Below are positions 45,190-57,309 of a stretch of 64,000 nucleotides of DNA, in pieces. Source of the stretch: Zanthoxylum bungeanum. Taxonomy: Eukaryota; Streptophyta; Magnoliopsida; Sapindales; Rutaceae. Below the pieces are notes generated by a model, which was given only the letters and a program-made list of their open reading frames with translations, searched no databases and was not told the DNA's origin. The translations under genes and the position numbers were made by a program. Location of the stretch: NCBI GenBank assembly GCA_019454045.1, contig SKCR01023729.1, positions 1 to 64,000 of the forward strand. Direction: 5' to 3'. Position 1 is the stretch's first letter; every line of letters starts with the position of its first letter.

Positions 45190-46430
45190 TTTTAGGAACT
45201 ACCCTTCGGGTGTGTACCTAAATTTGGAAACTGTTCTAATGTAACTAGTTTGACTAGAAACATTATCTCTATATCAGTGTTTAATCCGTTGCGGATTGAC
45301 CTTTATATTCTAGAACACTAAAGTGTTTTATTATATAAAGATGATATTGAGATAAACACATTAAATGTGAATAACAATATTTATATTTTGAATATAAATA
45401 AATCTCAAACATATAACATGACAAACAAATAGCTCAAACTGATTTGATCAGAAGAAACTTAAAAGTGGCATTGTTGTCTGGGACACAATCAAACAAGACT
45501 CGTATATCCACACTTTTGAAGAGTGGATACTAGGACAAATTTTATTCCATTCAAATAAAGTCTACGAATCTAGTTTATTGGGCAAAGTGCCTAAAGCACT
45601 TCTTACTCGGTAAAAGTGCAAATGCCACCGATCTGTTAGCCCTAGTTCATAGTGAAGCAAGTGGGCCCATATCTAGCTAGGCTAGAGGTGGATATGAATA
45701 TTTCGTGACCTTTACGGATGTGGCATCGCGTTATGGTTATGTGTTTCTTTTGAAACACAAATCGGAAACTTTTAAAGTTTCGACACGAAATAGACAAACA
45801 GATCGGGTAAAGTATTAAAACATCACGGTTAGACCATGATGAAAATACTTAAGCAATAAGTTTCTAATATACTTGAAAGAGTATAGTATTCTTTCAAAGA
45901 GGACTCCTCCCGGAACACGTCAATTTGACGATGTGTCCAAACTGAATAACCGAATTCTGTTGGACATGATAAGGTTAATCATGAGTCTCTCTGAGCTACC
46001 ATTTCCTTCAACGGATAAGCATTAACAGTGTAGAACTTATTTAGAATAAGGTTCCATAAAAATCTGTTTGACATATTACATATTAGATATGAACTGGAAA
46101 GAAACTAGGTTTCTCATTTCTAAATATTTGGGAATGCTAGGAATATGTTTGGATGATACCAAACTAAAACCCATATTAGATAAGTGCCAAGTTGTAGGTT
46201 ATCTTAGGGATACCAAAGTATAGTACTTATACAACTCACTAGAGAACAATGTAATTGTTGCTCACCATGCGGTTTTCCTAAGAGGAATACCGATATGCAG
46301 TGGAAAGTGGGAGGATAGTAAAACTCGATGAAAATTGGAGTAATATTGTTCATGGCACTGATTCCTAATGGAACACAAATAGTTCATCTAGGATGTAACT
46401 ATTCCATTAATCTTCGAATACACAAGAACC
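45190..46430 (+). pseudogene. Element E integrase remnant
   Basis: Broken fragments are collinear with element A 1400-2560. One corresponds to SRYGYVFLLKHKSE near 45730-45770, and another is a WG.A...LDDTK..P..DKC-like block near 46130-46200. No intact frame remains. Confidence 0.65.
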
Positions 46431-46439
46431 GCGTAAGTC

Positions 46440-47190
46440 GGAAAGAGTCAGAAAACAACCTGGGGTATGGTTTTCCGATCTCACCTCATAAAGATGTCTA
46501 TCTTATTGAGGAATACCAACTGACTACGTATGAGGAAGTGATACAAGGCATCGACTCCCTATTATGGCATAGTGTCATGAATCCGAAATGGATTCCATGT
46601 CTACCAACTATGTTTGGATACTAGTTGTTGTACCGCAAGGCATTGTGCCTATTGGTACTATATAAGTCTTCAAGGAAGACATACATAGATGGCAACTTAC
46701 CAACATATAAAGCTAGGCTTTTAGCGGAAAGGTATCGTTATCAACATTGTGTTGATTACGATTCAACCTTTTACCTGTTGCCACTGTATATCCATTTGGA
46801 TAATGCTTGCTAACGCTGCATGTTTCATTTATGAAATATGTCAGCTGAACGGGAAAATCACTTTCCTGAAAAGGAAACATTTTGGAGGATGTTTACAACA
46901 TCCTGTCGGTTTTGTCGTACCAAAACAAGCAAACAAGGTTTGCAAGTTATTCGATCCATGTTTGGATTGAAGCAAGCATAGGTTCTTGGAATTATCGTTT
47001 TGATGTAATCATAATAGTTTATGATTTAATTCAAAACGAAAATGATTCTTGTGTATATAAGGAGGTTAGTGGGAGCGCACTGACAGTGACTGTCCTATAA
47101 AATAATGATAATATATATCATTTCTTGGAAATGATATTCCCATAAAAATAATCAGTGAAAACTTGGCTTTCATGTAAAATTCTCCGTAGA
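46440..47190 (+). pseudogene. Element E reverse transcriptase remnant
   Basis: The frame 46328-46624 ends with SPHKDVYLIEEYQLTTYEEV, the segment just before copia RT. Later fragments read ANAACFIYEICQLNGKITFL and YDLIQNENDSCVYKEVSGSA. The active-site YVDD region near 47095-47115 is destroyed by small deletions. Confidence 0.75.
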
Positions 47191-47399
47191 ATTTTTGGGA
47201 GAAACAACCTTTATTCTAGGAATAAAGATCTACTGGGATAGATTAAGTTGTTAATACTCTCCGAGAACTCGTACATTGAAAAATATATGTGATCTGGTGT
47301 CTCATACACTTTGAGGATATGGATTCACAAACAGGCCAATCCAAGTGATAGTCACTGGATTGATATTAAGAACATTCATTAGTATCTTAGAAAACTAAG

Positions 47400-47700
47400 G
47401 ATGTTGTCTTATACTATGAAGATGGAGAACTTGGAGTGACTGAGATCACTGTAGCAAGTTTCCTAACCGATAAAAATGATTGCAATTCGCAAACGGTACT
47501 ATACAGTTTGAATAACGAAACAGTGAGCTGAAAATCTTCCAAGCAATATACTGTTACCGAATAAACAACAAATGCAGGTTATTGCTGCAGCTGAGGCAGC
47601 AATAGAAGCCATTTGGGTCAATATAAATCTAATTAGATTAGATACAGTTCTGTTAGCAGCTGAGCTAGGCTTCAGCACAGGCTAAAGAATTAATGGTCTC
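47400..47700 (+). pseudogene. Element E RNase H remnant
   Basis: Fragments of the copia RNase H domain remain near 47460-47640, equivalent to TDKNDC.SQ, ETVS.KSSKQYTVTE and AAAEAAIEAIWV, with stops and short deletions. Confidence 0.65.
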
Positions 47701-47891
47701 ATCAACGATCCAGATATATACTTTGACTATTCATCTTATTCATTCGGATCATACATCGTGGCAATGTGATGATTGTATAAATTGCATTAGACGATAATCA
47801 TGCAAATCCGCTGACGAAAGCCTTTTCTCAGCAATTTGAGCCAACCGTACATAGTTCGAGTGTAAGACACTCGAGTGACTGACTATAGGCC

Positions 47892-47902
47892 AAGTGGGAG
47901 AT
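47892..47902 (+). other. Element E polypurine tract
   Basis: AAGTGGGAGAT directly precedes the LTR start TGTTGGATAATTATGACC at 47903. Confidence 0.75.
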
Positions 47903-48727
47903 TGTTGGATAATTATGACCAATAGCGTAACTATTTGTACAGATCATGGTGTTATTGTACAAATTAACTATGTGACAAAGGAGATTACTCTCTTATCATT
48001 TGTGATTAGATCACCAAGATGTATAAATGATATGAGGTCCTTATGATTTGTTCCTGGATTGAGAAAATATGAGACAGTATCAATCCACGAAGGATAAATC
48101 ATTAAATATCCCTAGTCAGAGTATTATCGAGATTGGACATCGAAAAATACGTAAAAGACTAGTATTACACTTGTGCGCGTTGTGTGGGCACAAACGGTAT
48201 AGTTCTCATATATTTGGGTATAAGATACTCATGCAAGTGTAATAGGAGATTGTGTTTTACCGATGGTACGGGAAACAGCTTCGCTCTGGATAGACCCCCT
48301 CGGAATTCTATTGGTAGTATGACTATGTGTCTATGGAAGTCCGAAATCAGGGTAGGTGTATTTGGTCTTAACTTGAGACTTGCACCGCTAATACTTGCAA
48401 CAATCAATATACTTTGGTTTTGATCGTCCAGGGCTTTAACAGGTTCTGTGTACGCCTCTGCTGGGTATATTGAGAATCGTAGTGTGTTGGGTGTGATGTC
48501 AAGACGGAAGTATCACTCCAGTCATATGGAGATGATGATCGCGCATGGATACAGAAATGGTTCTCTAAAGGGTTGCAACCATCGGGATAATATGACTTGG
48601 TCATGATTATCCGATAATAAAGAGAGTAGTTGCTAGTAATCTGATATATGCTTCGTACGGGGCAGACACTGCACCAGCCCCAGGCCTTGTATATGATCAT
48701 CTGATACTGGATCAAAATACGCAATAA
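47903..48727 (+). mobile_element. Element E: left part of an LTR, plus orientation
   Basis: This is the LTR from TGTTGG to about position 825, ending ATACGCAATA. The first 570 bp or so are repeated in reverse at 48728-49306, forming an inverted repeat with a spacer of about 250 bp. Confidence 0.85.
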
Positions 48728-49306
48728 TACGATTCTCAATATACCCAGCAGAGGCGTACACAGAACCTGTTAAAGTCTTGGACGACCAAAACCAAAGTAT
48801 ATTGATTGTCGCAAGTATTAGCGGTGCAAGTCTCAAGTTAAGACCAAATACACATACCCTGATTTCAGACTTCCATAGACACATAGTCATACTACCAATG
48901 GAATTCCGATGGGGTCTATCCAGAGCGAAGCTGTTTCCCGTACCATCGGTAAAACACAACCTCCTATTACACTTGCATGAGTATCCTATACCCAAATATT
49001 TGAGAACTATGCTGTTTGTGCCCTCACAACGCGCACAAGTGTAATACTAGTCTTTTACGCATTTATCGATGTCCAATCTCGATAATACTCTGACTAGGGA
49101 TATTTAATGATTTATCCTTCGTGGATTGATACTATCTCATATCTTCTCAATCCAGGAACAAATCATAAGGACCTCCTATCATTTATACATCTTGGTAATC
49201 TAATCACAAATGATAAGAGAGCAATCTCCTTTGTCACATAGTTAATTTGTACAAGAACAACATGATCTGTACAAATAGTGACGCTATGGGTCATAATTGT
49301 CCAACA
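48728..49306 (-). mobile_element. Element E: LTR start, reversed
   Basis: This is the reverse complement of LTR positions 1 to about 580, ending with GGTCATAATTGTCCAACA. It pairs with 47903-48480. The mirrored open frames in this zone (for example encoding NRRLCFTDGTGNSFALD on both strands) are a consequence of the inverted repeat. Confidence 0.88.
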
Positions 49307-49311
49307 ACTAT
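49307..49311. repeat. Target duplication ACTAT, right of element E
   Basis: It matches 41297-41301. Confidence 0.9.
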
Positions 49312-50092
49312 AATTTTATATTGTAATAGTTTTCTTATGTTAATAATTTATTATTTTAATTTCATAATTTAATAATAAAAAATAATTGTAGATATATTTG
49401 ACTTTATAATTTAATAAAGCCTTAAAAAATATTTAATTTATATATATATAAGATGAGAGATTATTATATGTTTCTTTATTTAATTTTATAATTTAATAAT
49501 GATAAATTTAAATATTAATTAATTAAATTAATATATTTCTTACTTTAATAATATATTATGTTTTTATATTGTAATAGGTTTCATATGTTAATAATTTGTT
49601 ACTTTAATTTTATAATTTAATAAAAAATAATTGAAGAGATATTTTAATTTTATAATTTAATAATAAAAATTAATTATAGAGAATTTATTTTAATATGATA
49701 TTATAATATTTTTTTTATTTTAATATGATATTATAATATGTTTTCCTATTATAATAGAATTCCTATAAAGTTATAATATATATTTTCATAGGAATATGAT
49801 TTTTATTTAATAGATTTATTAATTTAATTTTATAAGGCGTCACGTGGTGCGATAAGAAGACTTAAAATTTAATAAACAAGATAATTTGAGAGATTATGTT
49901 AATTGTAGATAATTTCAAAGTGATTTTTTAATAGGATATTGTAATATGTTTTCTTGTTATAATAGAATTATTATAAAATTATAATATTTATTTTTATTAT
50001 AATATGATTTTTATTTAATAAATTTATTAATTTATTTTTATAACTTTAAAATGAAGTCGGCGCAATGAGAATGCTTAAAAATATCTAACTTT

Positions 50093-50169
<77 letters not shown>

Positions 50170-50235
50170 TTATTATATGTTTTCTTATTATAATTATTTT
50201 TTATTTTATAATATAATAATAATGTAATATATTGA
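49312..50235. repeat. AT-rich degenerate repeat region, continuation
   Basis: This is the same type of DNA as 40600-41296, with recurring TTTTATAATTTAATAA words and GC-bearing cores near 49838 (GGCGTCACGTGGTGCGATAA) and 50055 (AAGTCGGCGCAATGAGAATG). No gene is seen. Confidence 0.65.
50093..50169. repeat. Compound microsatellite (TA)n(TG)n(AG)n
   Basis: About ten TA units (50093-50112) are followed by about 24 TG units (to about 50160) and a short AG run. It lies inside the AT-rich repeat region. Confidence 0.95.
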
Positions 50236-50526
50236 GTTTTCGAAACAATTTCGGAAGGTCTTTGGATCGACGTTTCGGTCTTAGAATCAGACGATGTTGA
50301 TATATGCTTCGCGGGGTCAGAACGTAATTTTCAGAAACTTTATTATATATACCGTCAGTTTTTCGTTAATTGCAAATGGAGCAAAGCTTTCTAACTCCTT
50401 TCACTTAACCTTCTGTCTCCATTTCGTCTTGTGGTGGCCTGGTCGCGCCGGCGGCTAGCCAGCCATCACCGATCGACACGACGGCCCAAAAGGGTGTGTC
50501 GGCCACCCCTCCTTGTGGTGGCCGAC
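50236..50526. other. GC-richer fragment between AT-rich repeats and copia D LTR
   Basis: A 290-bp block (TTTCGGAAGGTCTTTGGATC ... GGTGGCCGAC) contrasts with its AT-rich left neighbour. Its reverse complement resembles, in style, the U3/R part of the Del/Tekay-type LTR at 59590-60375: TTTCG/CGGAAG words, then a GGCCACCAC-rich leader. It may be a fragment of a related LTR. I see no terminus. Confidence 0.3.
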
Positions 50527-52497
50527 TGTAGGAAACGATTTTCCCTAGCGCAGCGTAAGCGATTTAGGCATCGGGATCGACCACGAAAAATTTTCTGCTT
50601 TCTTCCCACTTTGTCCGAATATGCCTAAGTGTTATACTAACTATTTTGTACTGTATTTGAGGTTTTTAACAACACCGAACGACCCCAAACAACAGTGAAT
50701 TCTAGCAGTTCACAAGAACAAAAACCGCACTCAGCACACTCGAAATTGTTCACAATTTTGGCGCAAATTGGGCAGCAGATCTGGTCCATTTTTCTACTCC
50801 AAAACAACCCCAAAATAATCCTGAATCATCCCTCTATATTGGTAAAATTTTCTACAGAAAAATACAACAAAACACTGCCACAACTGTCCTGAAACAAAGC
50901 CCAAACACACGTGCACTGCTTGTGACCGTCCAACTTCTAAATCATCAACCATGCAACTGTGTTTAACTGGTTTTCTACTTCTTCAATAAGCATGGTGTCT
51001 AATAATCACTCATGAGTGGGCATGGGTAACTCACTTTGGGAAAAAAATTTCTACCTTGATCTTTCGTATTATGACTCATCACCAAAAATCTGTGATGGTG
51101 GGCTTGGGGTAACTCACTTTAGGAAAAGAATTTCTTCAGAATATTTTCCTTTTGTTTTCTCTTTTTTTCTTCTCATTTTCAATCTCACTGAGAATAAGAA
51201 AGTTGCTAGGGTTAGTGAAAAGAAGAGAAACACTTTATATTTATATCTAGGTTTAGGTGAAAAATGTGCTTTTATAAAATTAACCATAACCCTAATATAA
51301 ATATTAATTTTTGGCCAAAGGTCTTTTTGTAACTATAAAATTATTAATTTCAAAATTAAATATGATATCAAATATCATTTAATTTAAAATTAAAAATTTA
51401 ACATGTAACTTATACCACGATATAAATTACATATTTGATTTTGAATTAAATCAAATTTAATTTAAAATCAAATCATATATTAAATAATTATCTAATAATC
51501 ATTAATATAAAAACTATATATTAAGCATTTTAATATATAATTACAAAGTGTGACATTATATAATTATTAATCAAATTAATAATTATGTCATTAAATAATT
51601 CTCAATTATTTAATCAAGTGAGTTCATAATTGGACTATCCAATTATTCCATTGGTTTCTATAGTGTAACGAGTTAACACGGGAACTAAATAGACCTACAG
51701 TTCCGAGCTGCAATAATCACGAAATATTAATTAAAGCTATTTAATTAAATATTTTGAATTATTAACATTAGATTATTCCATTAAAAACCTAAAGCTGCAC
51801 TCTCGTTACTGTAAATATATTATATACCGAAACTCGTCGGCGTCCGGTGATACAATCACTGCATACAGATTGACTCTTCAAGACTATCTCAAAATTAAAG
51901 TCGGGTCATAATATCCGTTATACCCCTCAAAGGACATAGCTTACCATGCAAGAGTTCGTAGTACACTCAGGATTTCTTCACCAACCTTACCTTTGTAAAT
52001 CAAATGACATAGCTTACCATGCAAGAGTTCGTAGTACACTCGGGATTCAAATCAAACTATATATGATCATCTATTAGACTGATATGAATTTCTTTGTTTA
52101 ACAGATATTAAAAGAAATTCATTTCTTTCTTGGTCCAGTCATATATGATCGCATCATATAAGGTGCTTCCATTCTCATGTCACCACATGAACAAACTCGG
52201 ATCAAAGTCGTCATACAATATGGAATGGACTACATCTGTAGATAAACCACAAACAAAGTGCTCATTTTTGTTTGCTCTCTACGAACTATTTAGAATTACT
52301 AATTTCATACTTAAATCCTCTTATGTATAATACTTATACACTAAGTTTGAAAGTACATTTAGTATTCAAGGGCATACATGATAATTTATAATATGTGACT
52401 TTAAAATCAATATTTTAATAAATGAATAGCATCATCGTTTATTACTTAAAAATCACGTTTACCTATTACATTATACTCTTGGGCATATATCCTAACA
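50527..52497 (-). mobile_element. 3' LTR of copia D (minus strand)
   Basis: On the minus strand the LTR starts TGTTAGGATATATGCCC at 52497, directly after the polypurine tract, and probably ends CGTTTCCTACA at 50527. The left limit is inferred from the TG...CA rule only. The body is AT-rich with perfect palindromes such as the 12-bp arms around 51565-51595. A 45-bp direct repeat (GACATAGCTTACCATGCAAG) starts at about 51933 and 52005. It differs in sequence from the A/B/C/E LTR family. Confidence 0.6.
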
Positions 52498-52508
52498 ATC
52501 TCCCACTT
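52498..52508 (-). other. Polypurine tract of copia D
   Basis: On the minus strand AAGTGGGAGAT lies directly before TGTTAGG, as in the other copia elements. Confidence 0.75.
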
Positions 52509-52569
52509 GCACTAGAGCAAATGAGATATATCGTAAAATCCTAGACCATATAGGAGACCTTTGAACACT

Positions 52570-52990
52570 TTAGCCGTCAAGGTATTTTTAAATGGATTAG
52601 TCGGATTCTCTGCAGAAAACTATCTGCAACATCTCCTTAAAAAGATGATATTTTCTCTCTATATGCTTCCCTCTCTTGTGGCTTCTCGGTTCTTTGAATT
52701 TTATCACTGCACCACCAGTATCATAATAAATTATGAGTGGTATATCCAAATCTGGAACAACTTCCAGATCTACCAAGAATTTATGGAGCCATACTGCTTC
52801 CTTAGCTGCTTCCCAAGCTACTAAATACTCAACCTCTATAGTCGAGTTCGCAGTGCCAGATTGCATTATACTTCTCAATACTATGGCTCCACCAATTAGG
52901 GTGAAAACTAATTCAGATGTTAATTTCTCATTATCTACATCCGTCTGAAAATCAGAATATGTATATCCTCTAAGGATCATATCCTCTCCA
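52570..52990 (-). pseudogene. Copia D RNase H
   Basis: A 127-codon open stretch (52980-52597) matches copia RNase H with few changes: GYTYSDFQTDVDNEKLTS, then NSTIEVEYLVAWEAAKEAVW, DLDIPLIIYYDTGGAVI and HIERKYHLFKEML. The first catalytic aspartate (SDFQTD) and the glutamate (EVEYL) are present. It would degrade template RNA, but the rest of pol upstream is broken. Confidence 0.85.
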
Positions 52991-52999
52991 TATTATACA

Positions 53000-53990
53000 A
53001 GCATATAGTCTCTCGTACATTTAAGATACTTGAGAACATGTTTTACAGTCACCCACTGATCTAATCCTACGTTATACTGAAAACTATTGACTACTCTTAA
53101 TGCATAACAGATGTCTGGTCTCGTGCATAGCAAAACATAACATGCATGAGACTTCTAACAGAAGAGGCATGTGCGATATGGCTCATCTTTTCAACTGCTA
53201 GAGGTGTCTTAGCAAACTATTTATTGGTCAAGTGAATTCTATGTCAAAGAGGTAAAATACCTTTCTTGGAATTGAGAACCCAAAATCGTACAACAATCTT
53301 GTCGATATAGGATGCTTGAGACATAGCTAACAATTGTCGCTTATAATCCCGAATGATCTGGATCCCAAGTACACAACTTGCATTTCTTAAATCTTTCAGT
53401 TGGAATTAGTTAGCCAGTCAAGATTTTATTTACGATGATACTTTTACATCATTCTCAATGAGTAAAATATCATCGATGTATAATACGAGAAAAACCACCT
53501 TAACGCCAATGACACACTTATATATACAAGGCTCATCGGCATTCTGCTCAAAATCATAAGACTTGATCATCGCATCAAATCTTATTTTCCAAGATTAAGA
53601 TGTTTGATTCAATCCATAAATAGACATTTGCATCTTGCAAACCTTTTTCTCTTGACCTTTGGCAACGAATCTCTCTAGTTGTACCATATAGATGCTCTCA
53701 TCAAGATTAGCATTCAAGAATGTTATCTTGATGTCCATCTACCATTTCTCATATTCATAATATGTGGCAATGAATAAAAGAGTGCAAATAGATTTAAGCA
53801 TGACTAGTGTCGAGAAAATCTCCTCATAGTCGACTTCCTCTTTCTAGGTATAACCATTGGCCACTAATCTAGCTTTGAATGTCTGCACCTTCTCAACTAC
53901 GCATATGTTTTTCTTATAGATCCACTTGCAACCTATAGATTGTACCCCATCATGTTAACCTACAAGATCCCAGACTAAGTTGGAGTACAC
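53000..53990 (-). pseudogene. Copia D reverse transcriptase
   Basis: Minus-strand fragments read MDIKITFLNANLDESIYMVQ (near 53740-53680), KKVCKMQMSIYGLNQ (53650-53600) and VLYIDDILLIENDV (53500-53445), with YIDD at the active site. Many stops and small deletions interrupt the frame. Confidence 0.78.
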
Positions 53991-53999
53991 GGACTCCAT

Positions 54000-55190
54000 C
54001 TCGAGATTCATGACTTTGAGCCATTCCTTTTCATTAGGATCATTCATTGCAGTACAATAGCTCAATAGATCATCTACACCAATATTGGAGGTGACAATAT
54101 TTTCTCTCCAATCCCTATATATCGATCAGGTTATCGCATAACCCCCCACTGCATCTAGGTGGTAGACTCTTTTGATATAAATGCATCTGATGCTCAGATG
54201 TCGAAGGTGATGCGTTATTGTAATTGTCAATAACTGTTGTTGATGATACATTGGTCTAAGCATAAAGTAACTCCTCGAGTACCACTTTATTGCGAGGCTT
54301 GAATTCTCTCATATAGTCATCCTTAAGAAATACAAACACTTTGATCTCTTTTAGACTGTAAATGAATCCACCCATAGTCTCCAACTTTGTAATCTTATTT
54401 TTCAACATATGTGCTGAACACCTCCATATGCGAAAATATTGCAAACTAGTTTTACGACCGGTCCATAATTCTAAAGGTGTCTAAGGAATAGACTTAAATG
54501 GAAATACGTTAAGGATATAAATTGATGTATATGATGTATACATTTAAAAAGAACTAGGTAATGAACTGTTAATAAATATTGATCTCATCATATCTAGTAG
54601 GGTTTGATTTCTCCATTATGCAACACCATTCTACTGCGGTGTTCCAGGTGCTATGAGTTGGGATATTATCCCATGCTCAAATAAGAACTCCTCGAATTCA
54701 TTATCGAGGTATTCTCCTCCATAATCTGATCGTAGAATTTTGATATCTTTACCTAATCGATTCTCAACCTTTGCACGATACTATTTGAACTTTTCAAATG
54801 CACCTGATTTATGCTACATTAGGTAAACATGCACATATCTTGAATAATCATAAAAAATTGTTAAATATTTATAACCACTTAGTGATTAATTGGATTTTAG
54901 CTCTTTTCCAATACAAGGTCTCTTGGTCATATTACTTTCTAGACTAGACTCAAAGACTAGTAAGTTGTGGTCCTTTAACTGATTTAAAGATCCATTTTCT
55001 ACCAATACATTTATTATGTCAAGGTTAATATGGCCAAGTCTGAGATGCCACAGATATGTGTCATCATGAGAAATCCTTTGCCGTTCATTTTTGGGTTTCT
55101 TAATCTTAAATGTCTCAATGTTTAGCAGTGAATTATGTGTTAACAGACTTAACACATACAAGTTATTTCCTAGTTTCTTGTGCATATTAG
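54000..55190 (-). pseudogene. Copia D integrase and gag-pre-integrase domain
   Basis: A 99-codon frame (55185-54886) starts MHKKLGNNLYVLSLLTHNSL and contains YLWHLRLGHINLDIINVLVE, the gag-pre-integrase zinc-binding segment with the HLRLGH motif. Broken integrase core and C-terminal fragments follow down to about 54000, such as NKVVLEELLYA at 54280. Strand and order agree with RT and RNase H at lower coordinates. Confidence 0.8.
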
Positions 55191-55379
55191 TAATCCATTT
55201 TTGAAATAATAACTATTATTATTATTAAATAAAATGGAAAACCATCATGTATTAGTTTTGAAATAGAAATCAAATTTCTGCGACAAAACAGAAATAAACA
55301 ACATTTAGATTAAATTCAAATAACTTTTATTTGAAAATTAAAACTGATAACTCACATTGCTTTTACTGAAACAACATCC

Positions 55380-55948
55380 ATTGTCCTGACTCTCATGGTA
55401 ATGTTACCTTCATCATGGTCTTTCCATATATCAAGTAGTTATACCATTTGTCTTCCTAGTGTTTGTTTCTTTTCTTTGCAGTTTTGAAAGACTTGGCAAC
55501 ACTTACCTCTCCACTAGGCTTATGAGGATCCATCAGCATGGACTCCAAAGTGGTGAGCTCATTTAGCAGTTATGTAAGAGTGAAACTCAACTTGTTCACA
55601 ACATAGTTGCTATCAAAATGCAGGAAAATCTTCGAAAGAGATCCCATTTTCACTGTCACATGGCTATGAGGCGGCCACATTGAAGTTGGTCATTATCCTC
55701 AAGACGTTATTTTGGATCCCTTCCTTCATCGTCATGGTCATCACTGAGGCTAAGGCCTCATGACGTTACCACTTTGAAATGTACCTGAACATATCTTACA
55801 ATGACTGCATCATCATAGATGTTATAGCCATTGGTTCATACTTTACAGTAAGAACATCAGACACCCATACTAGCAAGTAGCAATAGGTGTTCTCATTGGC
55901 TGTACCCACCTTTGGTGAGTATCATATACAGCTTGGCTCCAGAGGACA
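55380..55948 (-). pseudogene. Copia D gag, 3' part
   Basis: Minus-strand fragments resemble copia gag: MKEGIQNNVLRIMTNFN near 55730-55690, FLHFDSNYVVNKLSFTLT near 55630-55575 and LLNELTTLESMLMDPHKPS near 55570-55515. The gag continues at 60376, on the other side of the solo LTR inserted at 55949. The frame is broken many times. Confidence 0.65.
55944..55948. repeat. Target duplication GGACA, left of Del/Tekay-type solo LTR
   Basis: GGACA precedes TGTAACATCCC and is repeated at 60376-60380 after GGGATGTTACA. Confidence 0.9.
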
Positions 55949-57309
55949 TGTAACATCCCGCCTAAGCCAGGATGCCGTCGGCAGGAGACAGGCTAAACCC
56001 ATCTCCATAAGCCTCTGAATCTACCGAAATTTCGGCATGATGTATTCGTAACATCATGCAACCTGGCCTGTAGCCAGCACTATACAACAAAACCAAACAC
56101 CTCAGCCTCAAGCCGGAATATCAATATCAAGGCCTCAGGCCTGAACTCAATAAATAAAATGCATGTACTTAGCCTTCGGCCAGAACTCAAAATAATCTAA
56201 GTTATTACATATCCTTTACTCATATAATACAAATGCAAAATACAAAAACTATACAAAGGGCCGTGAAGACCCACAACTTGACCCAGGACTCGACACTCTC
56301 TCAACTGCAATTGAGGCGATCCACTGTCTTCAAAGTCTTCTCCAAACTACTGCTACTAACCTGCAAAACTGTAACTGAAAAGATGTGAGTCATAATGACT
56401 CAGTAAGTAACTATGCTTCTAGATTAAACATAAAAACATCATACAAGGCTTATTTCTTAATACATTGTTGACTTAAATCATCTATGTAGTCTCACGTAGT
56501 TCTCAAAACTAAGTTAACTGCAAAACTCACATTCAAGATTAGATGTTACCACTTATTCCAAGATTTATGTTCTAACTCACACACCCTCACATCCTGTTTC
56601 AAACTTAAACTTTGAATATCTATGCTATGGTCATTTAGCTCTGTATATTTATCTATTGAACCAAGATTCATTACATATTCACTATGTTACTTTAATATCT
56701 TATCACCTTTTTATATATATACTTGTATCTAATTCTGACCTTTAATTTAAAACCTTTTATTCTTACTTTTTTTGAAATATCATCGAATCGGTTGTACTAT
56801 AATATTATCTATGTCAGATGCTTAACTTACTATCACTAATCATGCATACATGCACATGCAACCATTGTAACATGTTATTTCCTCCAAATATTTATCACAC
56901 ATTAAATATCCACAAGGAGAATCTCTCATACCGTCCTACATCTCATACCAACATTATCAACAAATACATATAAACATAATGATGATACCATGTACCAATG
57001 TTGGCTATATGCATCTAAATGTACTCATGCTATAATGCATTATCATCAACCATATGCATCTTAAATAACTTACTGGAATACATGATTTATATGTAGTAAA
57101 TGCAAATCATACTTTACTCAATATGCTATGTCTTTAGAAATTTCTCTTTGAAAATTATTTCTGAAAACTCTGTTTCTAAAAACTTTATCTTTCTAAAACT
57201 GTCTTTAAAATAACAATTTATGAAAACTTTTACTTAAAGTCTGAGTTTTGAAGTCTGAATCTTAAAAAAAATCTGAAAACTTTATACTGAAGATTTGAAA
57301 ATTAAAAAC

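Larger units (their letters stand above)
41302..49306 (-). mobile_element. Copia element E with an inverted core (8005 bp)
   Basis: The outer ends are those of a minus-strand element. The LTR 3' end is at 41302 (reverse of ...CCTACA) and the LTR 5' start is at 49306 (reverse of TGTTGGACAATTATGACC). Both are flanked by ACTAT. The central 42513-48727 runs in plus orientation: leader, broken gag, integrase, RT, RNase H, polypurine tract and the first 825 bp or so of an LTR. Inverting this core would join its LTR piece to 41302-42512 with about 10 bp lost and make one complete LTR. The other end keeps only the first 580 bp of the 5' LTR. Internal genes are dead. Confidence 0.85.

Noticed and set aside
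48165..49044. Mirrored frames encoding nearly the same peptide on both strands
   Set aside because: They are explained by the inverted repeat of LTR sequence in element E.
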